Below are positions 46,144 through 58,979 of a DNA stretch of 64,000 nucleotides, piece by piece. The translations under genes were made by a program, and so were the position numbers. Each line of letters starts with the position of its first letter. The stretch's first letter is position 1. Origin of the DNA: Oxytricha trifallax (Eukaryota > Ciliophora > Spirotrichea > Sporadotrichida > Oxytrichidae); the NCBI GenBank assembly GCA_000711775.1, contig ARYC01001530.1, positions 1-64,000 on the forward strand, in the 5' to 3' direction. Under the pieces are notes generated by a model. That model did no database searches, was not told the origin of the DNA, and saw nothing but the letters and a program-made list of their open reading frames with translations.

Positions 46144-48337
46144 GGTATAAAATGCTAATAAAAATATCAAGAATATCATAGAGCTCTTAATAGCTTAATA
46201 TTAATATAATGAATGCGGTAAATTATTGAAGGAATACAATTAAAATAGGTATATAATTTAAATATTTAAAACAAAATATTAGCAGCTAAAGTTAACCAAA
46301 AAATATTATTTTGGTTTAATTACTGATCGTTTTGAAAAATTAAGAACTTTATTATTTAAAAAATAGTTTTAACTTAATTTAGGTTTTGTTTACAGACTCT
46401 TATTAAATGCTCTAAATCAATTTATTTACCATCGAATATAATTTAGTAAATAACTTCAGGATAGATAAAGTTCTTCTCTTTTTTTTCTATTTCAAAATTG
46501 CTTAAGATTGAATAATATGGCAAACTTTAACAGCCAATATTTTATTAGTTATTATATATTTGTTTTTACTTTCATTTCATAATTTCTAATGCGTTAAAAA
46601 AAATAAAAAAATCTCTCTATTTGGGATGAATCAGGAAAAGTTCATTAATAAAGTCCTTCAAAAATGATGGGGTTTAATTTAAAATGCAACTCTATTATAA
46701 TTTTAAGTAAAATTGGAATAAATATTTGCCATGCTTTTAATGCTTCTTAATTAATTTTTTTATTTTAATTCATTTGACCAAATCAAATGTATTCCTACTT
46801 TAGTAAATAGATTAAAAACACGAAAATTATAGATATAAAATTAATCAAAAATAATGAAAATCATAACAGCCAGTTATTAAAAAGGTTTATAAATCAAAAT
46901 GAGGTCAAAATACATACAATTATATTTTAATAAGTTTACAGTGCTTATCTACATGTTTCCATAAACTCTCAAAAAAAATATAAAAAACTAATTCTAAGAA
47001 TTAAAAAAAAGAGGAACAAATTTACTTCAAAAGTTGACCTGCAATTTTTCATAAATTAATTGCTTTTATACAGTTATAGTCACTGTTATGTCTAATTGAG
47101 AAATTAATAGGGGTTTTCTGTTTTTCTAAACTTAATATATTTAGGTATAAAATGTATTAAAAATCAACTAAATAAATTTTTATCTTTCATGTATTCTTAT
47201 TAGCTGCTTAATATTTTTAATTGATATTGAACTTATTTCTCAGTTTATATTCCTACTTTGCCATTTTTTCAATATAAAATGTTTTCCTATTTTATTTCTG
47301 CTGTGAACTAAATTGAGAGTTCTACCTTATTGAAATGTGTTTACTATTCTTTTAAATTAAGTATACATTTATGAATTATGTCTTTTATTTAATTCTTTTT
47401 AACATTCTAAAAGAGTGCTTTAACTTTCAGGCCAGTATGAATTTTGATAAAAAAAAGTAGTTCATCCTATTTTTAACTTTTGTTAAAAAAGGAATAAATG
47501 GAAGTTTTGAGGTCAAAAGAACGTTATGATTGTTGAGATCTATTTTTTAATCCAATTTATCTCTAAATATATTTATAATACACATCTTGAATTAAGTCAT
47601 TAGAAATCCTGTTATTGCTCAATTAGATATATGAGTGACATTTACTCTATAAAAGCAATTGATTTATGATAAACTACTATTAACTCTTGAATCCCAAATA
47701 TAATTTACAGAAATATGCAATAATATAAAGTATGAATTGTTAACCACAACCTTAACCTAATTTTATTCAAAAGCCTTTCCTATAAGTGGCTGTTGAGATT
47801 CTTATTATTTAGATTCATTTTAATATTTCTCATTTTCCTACTTTAATTCCATTTTAATAATATTTTTTTTTAAGATATATTTATTTTTAAATCAAATCTA
47901 TTAATTATTTCTACTTTATAATTTCAAATTGTTTTCTCTCTTAAAATTTTTCAAATAATTTCCATCTTACTTTAAGTTCACATTCCTCATATAAATTTTG
48001 TATTTAGCCTAAACAATACATGATAGATTTTAAATATAAATAAGTATTTTTTAAAAATAAATTTTGAATTTATGTATAGATATCTTCTTATAATCATAAC
48101 CTTAAAACTTTTGAATTTTTAACAAAAAAATAATTTATAAACATCCACTATTAAATAAATTCAATTAAATGTTTTCCTGAATTTGATGAGTAGAATAAAA
48201 AAATTAAATCCAACAATATATAAAGAAAATTTAAGAAAATATTTTAATTTAAATGAGTTAAAAGATTTACAAAATGCATTATTCGGAATATACTTTTTAA
48301 ATATTTTTATTCAAACTTAAAGTACTTAAAGAATATT
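46144..48337. other. AT-rich germline-limited DNA
   Basis: No gene or repeat supported up to the short coding-like segment beside TBE copy b. Confidence 0.4.
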
Positions 48338-48452
48338 ATGTCTGAATAGGAATATGCGATATTAGTACCCTTTGACTTACCCATTATTGAAAAGTTGCAA
48401 CATTTACTCTTACTTCTTGGGAATCTTTATTTTCCACATTTAAATCAAGTTT
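48338..48452 (+). other. Candidate first coding segment beside a TBE
   Basis: ATG at 48338 followed by a protein-like 38-codon stretch (MSEQEYAILVPFDLPIIEK). It ends in A/T-rich DNA about 30 bp before the left end of TBE copy b. It could be the first MDS of a gene with the TBE lying in or beside its first IES. Confidence 0.35.
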
Positions 48453-48564
48453 AAATTTTAAATAAATAATAATTGAATCATCAATCAAAACCCTAAAACC
48501 CCTTAATGAGGTTTATAAGTGCTTTGATTTGTAGGGAATTTGTAAGGGTTGGGTTATTAATTAA

Positions 48565-49629
48565 ATGCGAGACTTAAATAACAAGCTTTTGGGGTCTATT
48601 TATGATGATGAGTATATAGATTTAGTGTTTATACTGCGTTATGGATGTGATATGTATAGTGAATAAGTCAAACCAGTACTGAACTATAAGTCTATTGCAT
48701 GCTCTTAAAGCGTAGTCCATCACCTGTTCGCTCTCACTGCTTGAAAACTCTGTAATTAAAGCAATAATAGCTGAATTCTTAGCCAAAGAGGAAGTCAAAG
48801 TTTCTATAGAAGCATATTAACTATCTTATTAATGAAAAAACTTTGAAGTATTGGACTCACTTCTCTCATGACTAACGAGCTATTATGTTTCACCTCCAGT
48901 TCCCTGAGTTGAAGATCTTTGCATAATCTGTTACAAACATTTATAAACGAAACGGTATCTCTTACAAAGGTGTAAATCGTATCAAGAGAGTAATTGATTT
49001 CACTTTGCCATTTGACAACAACAACTTAAATTATATTTATAATTGAATGCAGAGAACCTAATAGAATAATATTAAACTTATTCATGCTGAAGAGGCTGTG
49101 TTTACCTTCAACACTTTCATCTAGAAAATCTTGGTATAAGAAGCATAGTAATATAGAGGTATATGACTAAAAAGTCAAGGTATAAACAATGGCAATTCTT
49201 GGAGGAATTAGCGAGGATGCTGGTTTAGAAACTTATGTTATTCATCCTCGCTCTATTAAGACAGAGCAGTATATTAAGTTCTTAGAGCAGCTGAGAGAGA
49301 AGTACCCTGAATAAGAGATTATACTATCCGTTGATAATCTTTCTGTTCATAAGACTAAAGAAAAAAGGAAGAGTAATGAACAACTTAGAATAACGCGAGT
49401 GTTCAACGTACATTATAGTCCGTAGTTTAATGGAATTGAGTTCTACTGGGGTATATTAAAAGGTCATTACAAGAAACTGCTACTATACCACTTGATGCAT
49501 GACCTATCTATCGATACAGTCGATTTTATAAAAGGTTTAGCTAAGAAAGTTGATAATTAGTTGGCTTAAAAGTGTGCTAAAGAAGGGAGAGTGAATGTAT
49601 ATAAATAAGTTTTGTAGTTAAGTTAATGA
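48565..49629 (+). pseudogene. TBE 42-kDa transposase, decayed (copy b)
   Basis: Starts ATG CGA GAC at 48565. It keeps IHAEEAVFTFNTF, SVDNLSVHKTK and FNGIEFYWG, so the DD34E residues are still present except that the first block reads AEE, with A then E where relatives have A-D-E. TGA codons occur at 48742-48744, aligned with those of copies a and c, again within the next 100 bp and at the codon before MQR near 49048. The N-terminal third is beyond repair by a single change. Confidence 0.8.
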
Positions 49630-49679
49630 ATATATAAGTCACATTTAAAATTCTTTAGAGGGAGCTGGCTTCTCTTTTC

Positions 49680-50428
49680 TTTTCTTCTACTTCTTGCTTC
49701 CCTCCTCCTAAGTTTCTTCTCTTGCAGCCAGCTCCAGCATCTATGTTCATTGACTCTGGAGGCTAAATATTTGAATAAAGTCTCTTGCTAACTTCATACT
49801 TTGTCTGCGACTTTCGCTCTCTGTGAAGCTTGCTCTATTCCTTCATCAAGAAGATGCCAGTACCAGATTTTTCTAAAGAGTTAAGCTACAAATTTTACTT
49901 GAAATATAAGGGTACATCTGCAGCTCTGATAGCCAGCTCTCACTTATTTTGATCTCCTGTTTATCCTTATCTTCTGAAGAGATGCTGTACCTTTTATTAT
50001 GAGATTCTTGAATAATTTCTTTCAAGTAATCACCTTTAATTGTTGCAAGTATGCCAAAGAAATAGTTTCTTTCAGGCAGTTTATTTGACAACTACTTCTT
50101 AGTAGGCAGGTACTGCGAAACCTCTGGGTCGTTCATAGCATCATCATATAAGTTAGTCACTGAAATTTCTGGATAGTTTGGAATCTCTGCAAACTTTACA
50201 TCTTAAGTTTTCAATGCTTTCTTCTCTTCGCAGAGTATTGCCTCTTAGAAATGAAATTTTAGTACCTTCCATCGTTGGCAAGAACAAACCAACTACATAA
50301 TCAAGATTAGTTACTATAAGTTCATTACCTTGCTGCACAAGGTAGCGATGCAAATCCTCCTTGCTTTTAAATCTTTGAATCAATTCTTGTGCTTGCATTC
50401 TTTTAATTGCATCATTCATTGACTCCAT
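49680..50428 (-). pseudogene. TBE 22-kDa ORF, frameshifted (copy b)
   Basis: ATG at 50428. Reads MNDAIKRMQAQELIQRF, then VGLFLPTMEGTKISFL like the other copies. The frame changes near 50215-50200, after which SNKLPERNYFFGILATIK is in another frame. Function unknown. Confidence 0.75.
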
Positions 50429-50974
50429 TTTGTGTACAGATCAAATGATATTTAAATTTAAGTTTATTGATTTCAATTATATACCTTTGAAAAACTTACT
50501 ATTAAATGTGGGAGGTCATCCTCTAAGTAGGATATGGAGAAGGTTTTGAGAACTGGTTTCAAACTTGAGAGATTTATATCAATTTCTATTGTTATAGTTC
50601 CATATTTTTTAATTTAAATTGGTTCCTTACTTAATTAGGAGCAGCTCCTAAAATGGTAGTACTTAATTAGGAGCATTCATTAAAGCTAGTACTTAATTAG
50701 GAGCACCCTAAATTTAATAATAATATCACAAAATACCTCCTAAAGCAGTACGTACTTAATTAGGTTCACCTCCTAAATCGGTACGTACTATAGTCAACTT
50801 ATTATTGAAAGTAAAAATGGTTACTTCCTCACCCATATTTAGAGCTGGATCGTCTCTTAACACTCATAATTCTTCTCTAATACTTTAAGAACTTCCAACT
50901 TGTAGGCTTGCAAAGCTCTCATATAAGCTTTCAGTTATAGAGGCAGTCTTATAATTTTAAATTCAAATTTAAAT

Positions 50975-52421
50975 ATGAGCGCTAATATTTTAAGAAAAAC
51001 AACAGCACTTCCATCAAACTATATGAGACTTACCTTTGGCAGCAATAAAAAGTGTGATAGCTGTGAGATGAACTCTCATAAAGAACTACCAGAGCTATCA
51101 CTTGAGGTCTCTGTTATTAAAATAGAAATTAATAATAGAAAATAAATGACAAACAATTGTGTGGGAGACAGAGAGGAAGAGAAAGGTATTAATGAAATTC
51201 CTATACAAAATGAAGAAGTTGAAATCTATTTTTGTGAGTTATATGAGAGAGATTTTGCTTATAAATCAAGCTGGTACAGACATAAGAAGGAACATAGAGA
51301 AGCCAATCCCACTGTATACTTAAAGCATGATAAAATAGGTGGAAAGTATGACTGCTTTGAGTGCCATAAGCAATACTCTCATGCAAGAGACTTGAAGAAG
51401 CACATATTAAAAGCTCATAAGAAAGATATAGAAGTTGAGAATCATGAAGTTGAGCTGAAGTTTCTAAAAAAAGAAAAACGAGGGAATATTTTAAGGTCGT
51501 AGTGCCTGAATAAGCTAGAGAGTTAGAGTACGTTAAGAAGGCACACAACCAACTGACCTCTGAAATAACAAAAATTATGATCAAGATTCAATACAAGAAA
51601 ATACCGGTTCTTGCTTAAATTGACCTAGATACTTCTCTTTAAAGCTACCTTATAATAGAAGACTCCTTTGATAAGAAAGTTATCAATGATCATCAATACG
51701 CATACAAGGTGTATCCCTTCAACTATCTCTTAAGTGATGATAAATATTAAATGGAGTTTACAAATGAGTATCAAGTACTCACTCAAGCAAAGTTTATAGA
51801 AAGTAGTTACTTAATCAAGTTAGATGCTGTTCTCCTTGCCAAGGATCTTGTTCCTTTCAGTCTCCCACTTATGAAATGACCCTAAGAGATTTCATAACAT
51901 ATTAAAGGAATCATAAGTAACTTGGATAAATAGCAACTCAGACCATACAAGGCATTAAAGAGCTTCACAAGTTAGGGTTTGTTCACAGAGATTTAAAGCC
52001 AGAAAATATAATGATAAGCTTTTCACCAGTAAGAGTAGCAATAATCGATATCAACAGAGCCTAAAGAGTGGAAGTCTCAAGGCTTAGAACTGTAATGGGA
52101 ACTCACGGCTATTATCCAGAAAGAGAAGACTGGAGAGATGGAGATTTTTAATGGGATGTGTGGGCTATGGCAGCAATAATAATAGAGTGCGATATGCCTC
52201 GTAACGATTACTACTCTGCAAGATGCGAGAAGGAAGCAAAACATAGAATAAAGCAATTTATTGACAAAACAAGAGTGTCTCAATCAATGAAGCAAATGGC
52301 AGAGTCAATAATAATAAAACCAAACTCCAGATCAGACATATCAATAGAGTAGATAGAGTTGTGGTTAAATAAGATAAACTTCAGACCTCTCCCACATTAT
52401 CCAAAAGTGCATATTTAGTGA
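50975..52421 (+). pseudogene. TBE 57-kDa zinc-finger/kinase ORF, frameshifted (copy b)
   Basis: ATG at 50975, TGA at 52419-52421. The N-terminal half has two C2H2 finger positions: the first lost its second Cys (FCELYERDF), the second is intact (CFECHKQYSHARDLKKH). The C-terminal half is a protein kinase with HRDLKPENIM and, at the DFG position, AIIDINRAQ. The frame shifts near 51485 and again near 51870. The kinase is part of the TBE family plan; its target is unknown. Confidence 0.8.
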
Positions 52422-52540
52422 ATAAATTAAATACATTTACTATATATTTCACATTAAAACCTATTAATAACCCCAACCCCTAACTAATTCCCTACAAAGC
52501 AAAGCACTTATAAACCTCATTAAGGGGTTTTATGGTTTTG

Positions 52541-52646
52541 AATGAAATAAATTATTCATGAGTTATATGGTATTTATGTGACTCTATTGCAATTCTCAGA
52601 AAGCATATCACATCGATACTATTGAATTCATTACGCTTTGCAGAAT
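52541..52646. other. 106-bp gap between two TBEs
   Basis: Host sequence between copy b and copy c, including the AAT duplication of each at its edges. No feature inside. Confidence 0.7.
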
Positions 52647-52759
52647 AAAACCCGCAAAATCCCTTAGTGAGGTTAATACGTGCTTTGATTTGTAGGGAAT
52701 AGTTGGGGACTTATTGGGGTTAGTAGAGAAATTAGGCCAATTTGCAAAATTAGAAATAG

Positions 52760-53809
52760 AAACTAGCGAAATTTAGGGTCTATTTATGATGAGTAATATT
52801 TAGATTTACTGCTTAAGCTTAGGTATGATACAAGTATTAATATTGACTTAGTCAAACCTGTAATGAATTATGCAGCTATAGCTAAGCTCCTGTGCAAGAG
52901 TCCCTCAACAGTTAGGTATCATTGCTTGTTGGGTGTTTAGCATTTAATTCAGGCACTTGAAAGCGTCCTGCAAGAAAATAAAAGTTCTCACAGCAACATA
53001 TTGACTACCTCTGCGACTCGAAAACTTTAAAATACTGGGAACACTTTCCATTAGACTAGCGAGCTTTGATGTTTCATCGCAAGTTTCCTGACATGCGTAT
53101 CTCTCCATAAACTATAGCCAACATTTATAGAAGAAATGGTATTACTTTCAAGACTGTCAACAGAATGAAGAGAGTGATTGATTTTACAGTGCCATTTTAT
53201 AGTTATTTAAACTATATATATGATTAAATGCAGAGGGCTATTGATAATAACATCAAGTTCATACACGCAGATGAAGCTGTGTTTACCTTCAACACCTTTT
53301 TTAACAAGTCATGGTACAAGAAGTATGATAATATAGAAGTTTATGACTAGAAAGTGAAGGTTGTCACCCATGCAATTATAGCTGGTATTAGTGAAGACTC
53401 TGGTTTAGAAAGTTATGTTATTCATCCTCTCTCTATTAAGCGAGAGTAGTACATAGAGTTCCTACATAAGTTGAGAGATAAATACAATGATTAGGAGATT
53501 ATCCTGTTTGTTGAGAACCTCTCAGTTCATAAAACTAAAGAGTCTATGAAAGCTTATGAATAGTTAAACATGACTCCTGTATATAACGTTCCCTATAGAC
53601 CACAGTTTAATGGAATCGAATTCTATTGGAGTTAAATTAAGACTCACTAAAAGAAACTGCTGCTATATCACCTAATGCACGAATTGCCTATAGATACTGT
53701 AGACTTGATTCATAGTAGCTGCAAGAGAGTAAGTATAGATAAGACAACAATTTGTGCGAGAGAAGGAAGAATGAATGTTTAAAAATAAGTTTTAGATTTA
53801 AATGAATGA
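52760..53809 (+). pseudogene. TBE 42-kDa transposase with catalytic D-to-E change (copy c)
   Basis: TGA at 53807-53809; the usual start codon is lost (no ATG where copy a has one). Most of the frame is intact: CDSKTLKYWEHF, KFIHADEAVFTFNTF and FNGIEFYW. The second catalytic Asp is Glu here (LFVENLSVHKTK, codon GAG near 53514). There is a 1-base loss near 52946 relative to copy a and an in-frame TGA at 52958-52960 aligned with that of copy a. Confidence 0.82.
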
Positions 53810-53815
53810 ATAAGT

Positions 53816-54604
53816 TCACATATTAAACTAACCCATAAAGGGGGTCGGCTTCTCTTTCTTCTCTTCTTCCTATGGCTTGCTTGGGCCCATATTTCTTCTC
53901 TCAGAGCCAGCTCCTGAATCTATGTTCATTTCATCTGGCTTTTAAACATCTTTATAAATCCTCTTGCTCACTTCATGAATGGTCTATGACTTTCTCTCTG
54001 TGAACCTTCGCATGCTCTTTCATGTAGGAATCTACCAGTTCCAGGTTTCCCTACAAAGTTATGAATCAAAGCTTACTAGAGAGGTAAGGACGCTTCTTTA
54101 GCTCTTCAAGCCAAGCCTCGCTTATAAGTATGCCTTGCTTCTTTTAATCTTCAGGAGAAATAGAGTAGCGTTTCTTGTGAGCTTCTTCAATGATCTCTAT
54201 GAGATAACTCTCTTTCAAAGTGCCAAGAACATCAAAAAAAAGCTCCTTTCTGGAAGTCTGTTAGAAAGTTGTTTCTTGGTAGGAATATAAACTCCCAGCT
54301 CTTCATCTTTCATCGCATCCTCGTAGAGATTCGTGACTGAAATCTCTGGGTAGTTTGGAATTTCTATCAACTTAATTTCATTGTTTTTGAAGTCTTTCTT
54401 CTCATCACAGAGTATAGCTTTTAAGAATGAAATTTTGGTACCTTTCATTGTTGGAAGGAATAATCCCACTATAGTATATGATTAAGTGTATGTTACATGC
54501 TTACGATGCTGAGTGAGGTATCGATAGAGATCTTCTTTGCTTCTAAATCTTGAGATCATTTCTTGAGCCTCGACTCTTTTCATTTGATCATTGAGTAATT
54601 CCAT
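53816..54604 (-). pseudogene. TBE 22-kDa ORF, one frameshift (copy c)
   Basis: ATG at 54604; the C-terminus ends FMGQFNM with TGA at 53816-53818. The best preserved 22-kDa copy: LNDQMKRVEAQEM, GLFLPTMKGTKIS, IPTKKQLSNRLPERS. The only clear lesion is a run of T near 54240 that shifts the frame after PERS. The lysine/glutamate-rich tail (EEEKKEKPTPF) is preserved. No known domain. Confidence 0.78.
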
Positions 54605-55172
54605 CTTTGTTCCTCTTCCTATAAATGAATTTCAAATTATAATATATAGAGTTCTAGATCCTACTGTTAAAAATCTTAGTATTAAATATGGGCATCTTTT
54701 TGGAGGTCAACCTGGTAAAGATATGGGGAGAAAGCTGGCAGAAGCTGTAACATACTTCAGAGATGAAGCACCATTTTTATCAATTTAGTTCCATTAAATT
54801 AGTACTAAATTTATTTAAATTTAATTAGTTAGTACCGGTACTAAATTCGTTTGATTTTAATTGGTACTAATTTAATAGTACCAAAACTTAATTAGTACCT
54901 AGTTTTAAACTAATGAGGTTTTAATGGAAAAGTTAAAAAATGGTTCAAAACCTAATTGGTACCAGTACCAACCGATTTTCTACTTGATTGATACCAAAAT
55001 TAAAAATATTAAGCATGAAATTAGAAAAGTATATTTATAAACTAAGCATAAATATTATCTCTAACACCTTAAATTCAATCATAATTGTTGTCGTATCAAC
55101 TCCTATACAGAGTTATTATAACCAGAAAGGTTATTAAAGCTTAATAATAGAAATTTAAATTTGAATTTAAAC

Positions 55173-56617
55173 ATGGCGGCTAACATAAATCGTAAGGCAG
55201 TTTCTCTTGGAACAGGTTAATCATTGCTCAACTTTGGCTCCTCCAAGAAACCAGAAGTAATTTATATTGAAAAGGAGGTAGAGATAAGAGCTCTAGAGTT
55301 TAAAGCTGAGGTCTTTAAAATTTAAGTTTAAAACAAGAAGTAGAGTGCAGAGATGGTAGTTTAAACATAAGTTGAATTGGTTGAGGAAGATAAGGAACAG
55401 CAACCAATAGAAAAAATTAAAACATTTTAATGTGAAGACTGCTAAAAGCCCTTCTCAGCTTAGTCTAGCTTAAAGAGGCACATCAAAGAGATACACTCTG
55501 GTAGAGCTAAGATCTACTTCAAGCATGATAAAGTAGATGGTAGGTATTAGTGCACATGCATGAAGTCTTATACTCACTCAGCCAAAGTAAAGAAGCATAT
55601 GCAAAAGCACCTCTTCAGTGAATTCCTGATTAAAGATGAGGAAATTTAAAAGCTTATACGTGCTAGAAGAAAAAATAACTCTCTTGAGTCATAAAGACAA
55701 CAGGAGGAAAGGCTCAAGAGGCAGAAGCGTTTTTAATCAATGAATCAGCCAGCAAATGGTACTCTTATAGCATGTCTTTAAGAGAGAGCTATGTATATAC
55801 ATGCATTGAATGCAATTGATATTGAAAGCTGTATATAAAATTACTTGCATTTTGATCTGCCAAACAAGGCTAAGCTTATAGTGGTTGATGAGTATGCTTA
55901 CAAAGTTTATCCTTTCAAGTATCTCATTAAAAATGAGCAGTATCAAAATGAATTTGCAAATGAATACATAATACTGAGGGAGGCTTAGAAAAAATAGTTT
56001 TAGAACTTACTTAGACTTGATGGAGTTATTCTTGGGCATGGCTTTGTTGAATTAAGACTGAAAAAGTTTGAAATGACTTTGAGAGTATCTCTATCATAAT
56101 AGATATCCATATGATTTAAATGAGATACTGTCAGAAATGATTAAGAGTGTTTAAGAGCTCCATGAACTTTGGTATATACATAGAGATTTGAAGCCTAAAA
56201 ATGTTATGTTGTTAAATCTCTGTCCATTAGAAATTGTAGTCATTGATTTCAATAGCGATAAGTTAAGAAATAGTGACTTTGGCTAAGGTGCTTGGCACAC
56301 CAGGATACTTTCCAATCAGGAAGAAGTGGACTAATGCCTCTGTTTCATGGGATGTTTGGGCAGTTGCTGCCATAATCTTAGAGTTCGATATGGAAAGTAT
56401 GTCTTACTTTGGAACAAAGCACGAAAAATAATCAATAAGTTTGGCTTCTAAACATATATAACTGTAAAATATCTGCAATGAAATTAAGAAGCTTGTAGAG
56501 ATGATAATTGTTAGAGCTCCAGCTTATCCAAGATAATCGTTAGAAGACATACATGAACCACTCCAGAGAGCTAAATTCAAGAGGTACCACAAAGATAAGC
56601 AGATAAAATTAGTTTGA
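55173..56617 (+). pseudogene. TBE 57-kDa zinc-finger/kinase ORF, two frameshifts (copy c)
   Basis: ATG at 55173, TGA at 56615-56617. Two intact C2H2 fingers: CEDCQKPFSAQSSLKRH and CTCMKSYTHSAKVKKH. Then a charged linker and a kinase domain with YIHRDLKPKNVM and VVIDFN at the DFG position. Frame breaks occur near 56100 and near 56285-56330, between which the frame still reads as kinase. DNA binding by the fingers is inferred from family. Confidence 0.82.
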
Positions 56618-56755
56618 ATTAAGCGCACTAATAATCATTAAATTTTCATTAAATTCATAAAAAACCTGCGTTTTCTCTAATAACCCCAATTAGAACCCAA
56701 CTATACCCTACAAATCAAAGCACTTATAAACCTCACTAAGGGGTTTTGGGGTTTT

Positions 56756-57114
56756 AAATACTGAAGAGTTATTCTCGATCTATCAATCAATTTAATTGAT
56801 TTCACATAAAATTAAATATTTCCTAAATTATTATAAATAAAACTGAGCTAAATTTAATATTACAATTCATTTTACATTTAAATAACAGTATAACTTCGCT
56901 TCAAGCATTATATTTTATATTAATTAAATTAAATTAATGTTAATTTCACTTATACTTTAAGTAGAAAGTATGCAGGTGAAGATAATTCCTAATCTTCTAT
57001 CATTAACTTAGATTTTTACAATTTTTATGGTACTTTTTTTTAATTGGAGCGCATATTTTTTATACATTCAAAATATATTCAAATCTCCTTCATAGTTTTA
57101 TTATTTCTTTAATT
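56756..57114. other. AT-rich DNA after TBE copy c
   Basis: No supported feature. Confidence 0.4.
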
Positions 57115-57345
57115 TTGAGGTTATAGTGGGACATTATTCGGGGTATTGTAGAAATTAGGCAATTTAGGAATTGTTAAAAAAATTAGCAAAATTAAGGCTC
57201 TATTTATGATGATAAATAATTAGATTTACTGAGTAAGCTTAGGTATGGTTCAATTATCAATAAAAACTAGCTCAAACCAGTGCTGAATTATGCAGCGATA
57301 TCAAAGTAATTATGCAAGAGCGACTCAACTGTTCCAGTTTGTAAT
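57115..57345 (+). pseudogene. TBE transposase fossil, N-terminal part (copy d)
   Basis: Matches the left part of copy c (from GGGGTATTGTAGAAATTAGG through CTCTATTTATGATGA and GTGCTGAATTATGCAGC to CAAGAGCGACTCAACTGTT) without the telomeric end. Multiple changes and an abrupt end at about 57345. Confidence 0.8.
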
Positions 57346-58979
57346 GACTTAATAATCATTAAAAAATATGAGAAACTTTCAATAAAATCTAATGAACAAT
57401 TTAATATAATCTTTAATTTAAATGGTCATCTTAATGAGTGATTGTTGCATAAAAAGACAATTGATTTTAAGACTTGATAAAATTATAGAATAACAATTAT
57501 TTAAATTGCATCGATCAACCAATTATCTTATGACCTATAATCATATTTTAAATAAAATCGAAATAATTTATTGTTAAATACATTTAAATCTTGAAAGTTT
57601 ATTTAAATCTAATAAATAAATATTCAAATTATTGGAAATAAAAGTTAGGCCAATCGAACAATCTAAGGCTCATTTGATAAAGAATTTTATATTAATTAAA
57701 CTTTTTTATGGTAATAACTATTTTTTCTCATTTCTTAAACGGTTTTACTTCACTTTAATATTGCCATTCCTCTTCTTGGACAGATGAGATTGGATCGCTA
57801 AAAGTAAAAGTATGAATATCTGATTTTATATCTATCTGGCTGGTTTAAGCCCCAGTATTATTATCCGTATAGCATTAAATGAATAAATTAATATATTGAA
57901 ATTAAAATAAATTGAAAATTCACCTAAAATTAAAATCAGGTTAACATTATTAAAGGAATAGAAAAAATAAAAGTACTCTCAACAATAAAGTTAATAATTC
58001 AAAAGAGCCCTAAATAATATAATTAATTAACTTTAATAGTCTCTATTTTGATATTTTCATTATTTTATTAAGGTATATTAAAAAATTTTCATTAATTTTT
58101 AGGCTCTAAACGAAGTAATTTATTTTTATATGAATTATAAAAATTAATGTTTCTAATGGTCAAGCTCTAAATTTAAAAGGCAATCGAATAAGATGGAACA
58201 ACTCTTATGAGTATAATCGTTTGTAGAACCTTGTGATTTTTTATATAAATCATAAGCAATCGGCAAAGTATTTTTATAATCTTGTTATAAAAAGAGCCTC
58301 TATGCTTGAATATACAATTTAAGCAACTCATACTAGTGATTTAGAAAAAATATTTTAATTAAGGCATTATGATATAATACTTATTTTAAATAAATTAAAT
58401 CTTTTATTCATATCTTTTAAATTATTAATTTTGAAAAAATATTTATTTAGAATCTAATTATTAAATTAAATACAAAAATTATTGTTAATAAATTAAAATT
58501 TATATCTTTAATTTTTAAGATTAAATTGAACGAAAAAATTAGTAGTAATAAATTAAAATAAGAAAAAAACAGGAATTGTTAGAATACCATTTTTATTAAG
58601 ACAGTCTAAGAAGTATAAAATACATAAAATCGTGATTATTAAACAACTAATTTTTTTATATTTATATTGATAATAATTTAATTAGGGTTTACTGTGGTTA
58701 TTTATGAAACGTAGGAATTAAGTGATTTTAATATTTTTTTAAATGAATATTTCTTGTATTAATTCAAACAAATTCTTTAATCTGTCTTTCTTTGCTGTGC
58801 CTGAAGAAACTCGCATTTTTATAAGCATATCTCCTCAAATATAGTTTTATAGGATTGAAAACATCTAAACCTTCAGTAGTTGAGTTTGGATTGATAAAAG
58901 TAGACAATTATTGCATACCATATTTGGGATTATGGTCTAAATACTAGTAATTTGAATGTTTGAGATTTGAAAATTTCAT
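57346..58979. other. AT-rich DNA between two TBE fossil pieces
   Basis: No coding region supported. May be insertion or decay inside the fossil TBE. Confidence 0.35.

Larger units (their letters stand above)
48486..52540 (+). mobile_element. TBE transposon copy b (4055 bp, complete ends)
   Basis: Both terminal inverted repeats are present: CAAAACCCTAAAACCCC at 48486 and its complement ending at 52540, each followed by the shared subterminal block. The target duplication AAT is visible on both sides (48483-48485 and 52541-52543), matching the ANT rule. Gene order is transposase (+), 22-kDa (-), zinc-finger/kinase (+). This copy is more diverged from copies a and c than they are from each other. 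All three genes carry frame breaks. Confidence 0.95.
52647..56755 (+). mobile_element. TBE transposon copy c (about 4.1 kb)
   Basis: Left end AAAACCCGCAAAATCCC (mutated C4A4), right end a clean G4T4G4T4 at 56740-56755. AAT precedes the left end and AAATA follows the right, so the target duplication is only partly preserved. Gene order as in copy b. It is close in sequence to copy a. Confidence 0.93.

Noticed and set aside
48486-48510. Internal telomere or chromosome breakage site
   Set aside because: The C4A4-like sequence is part of the TBE terminal inverted repeat, with a target duplication next to it.
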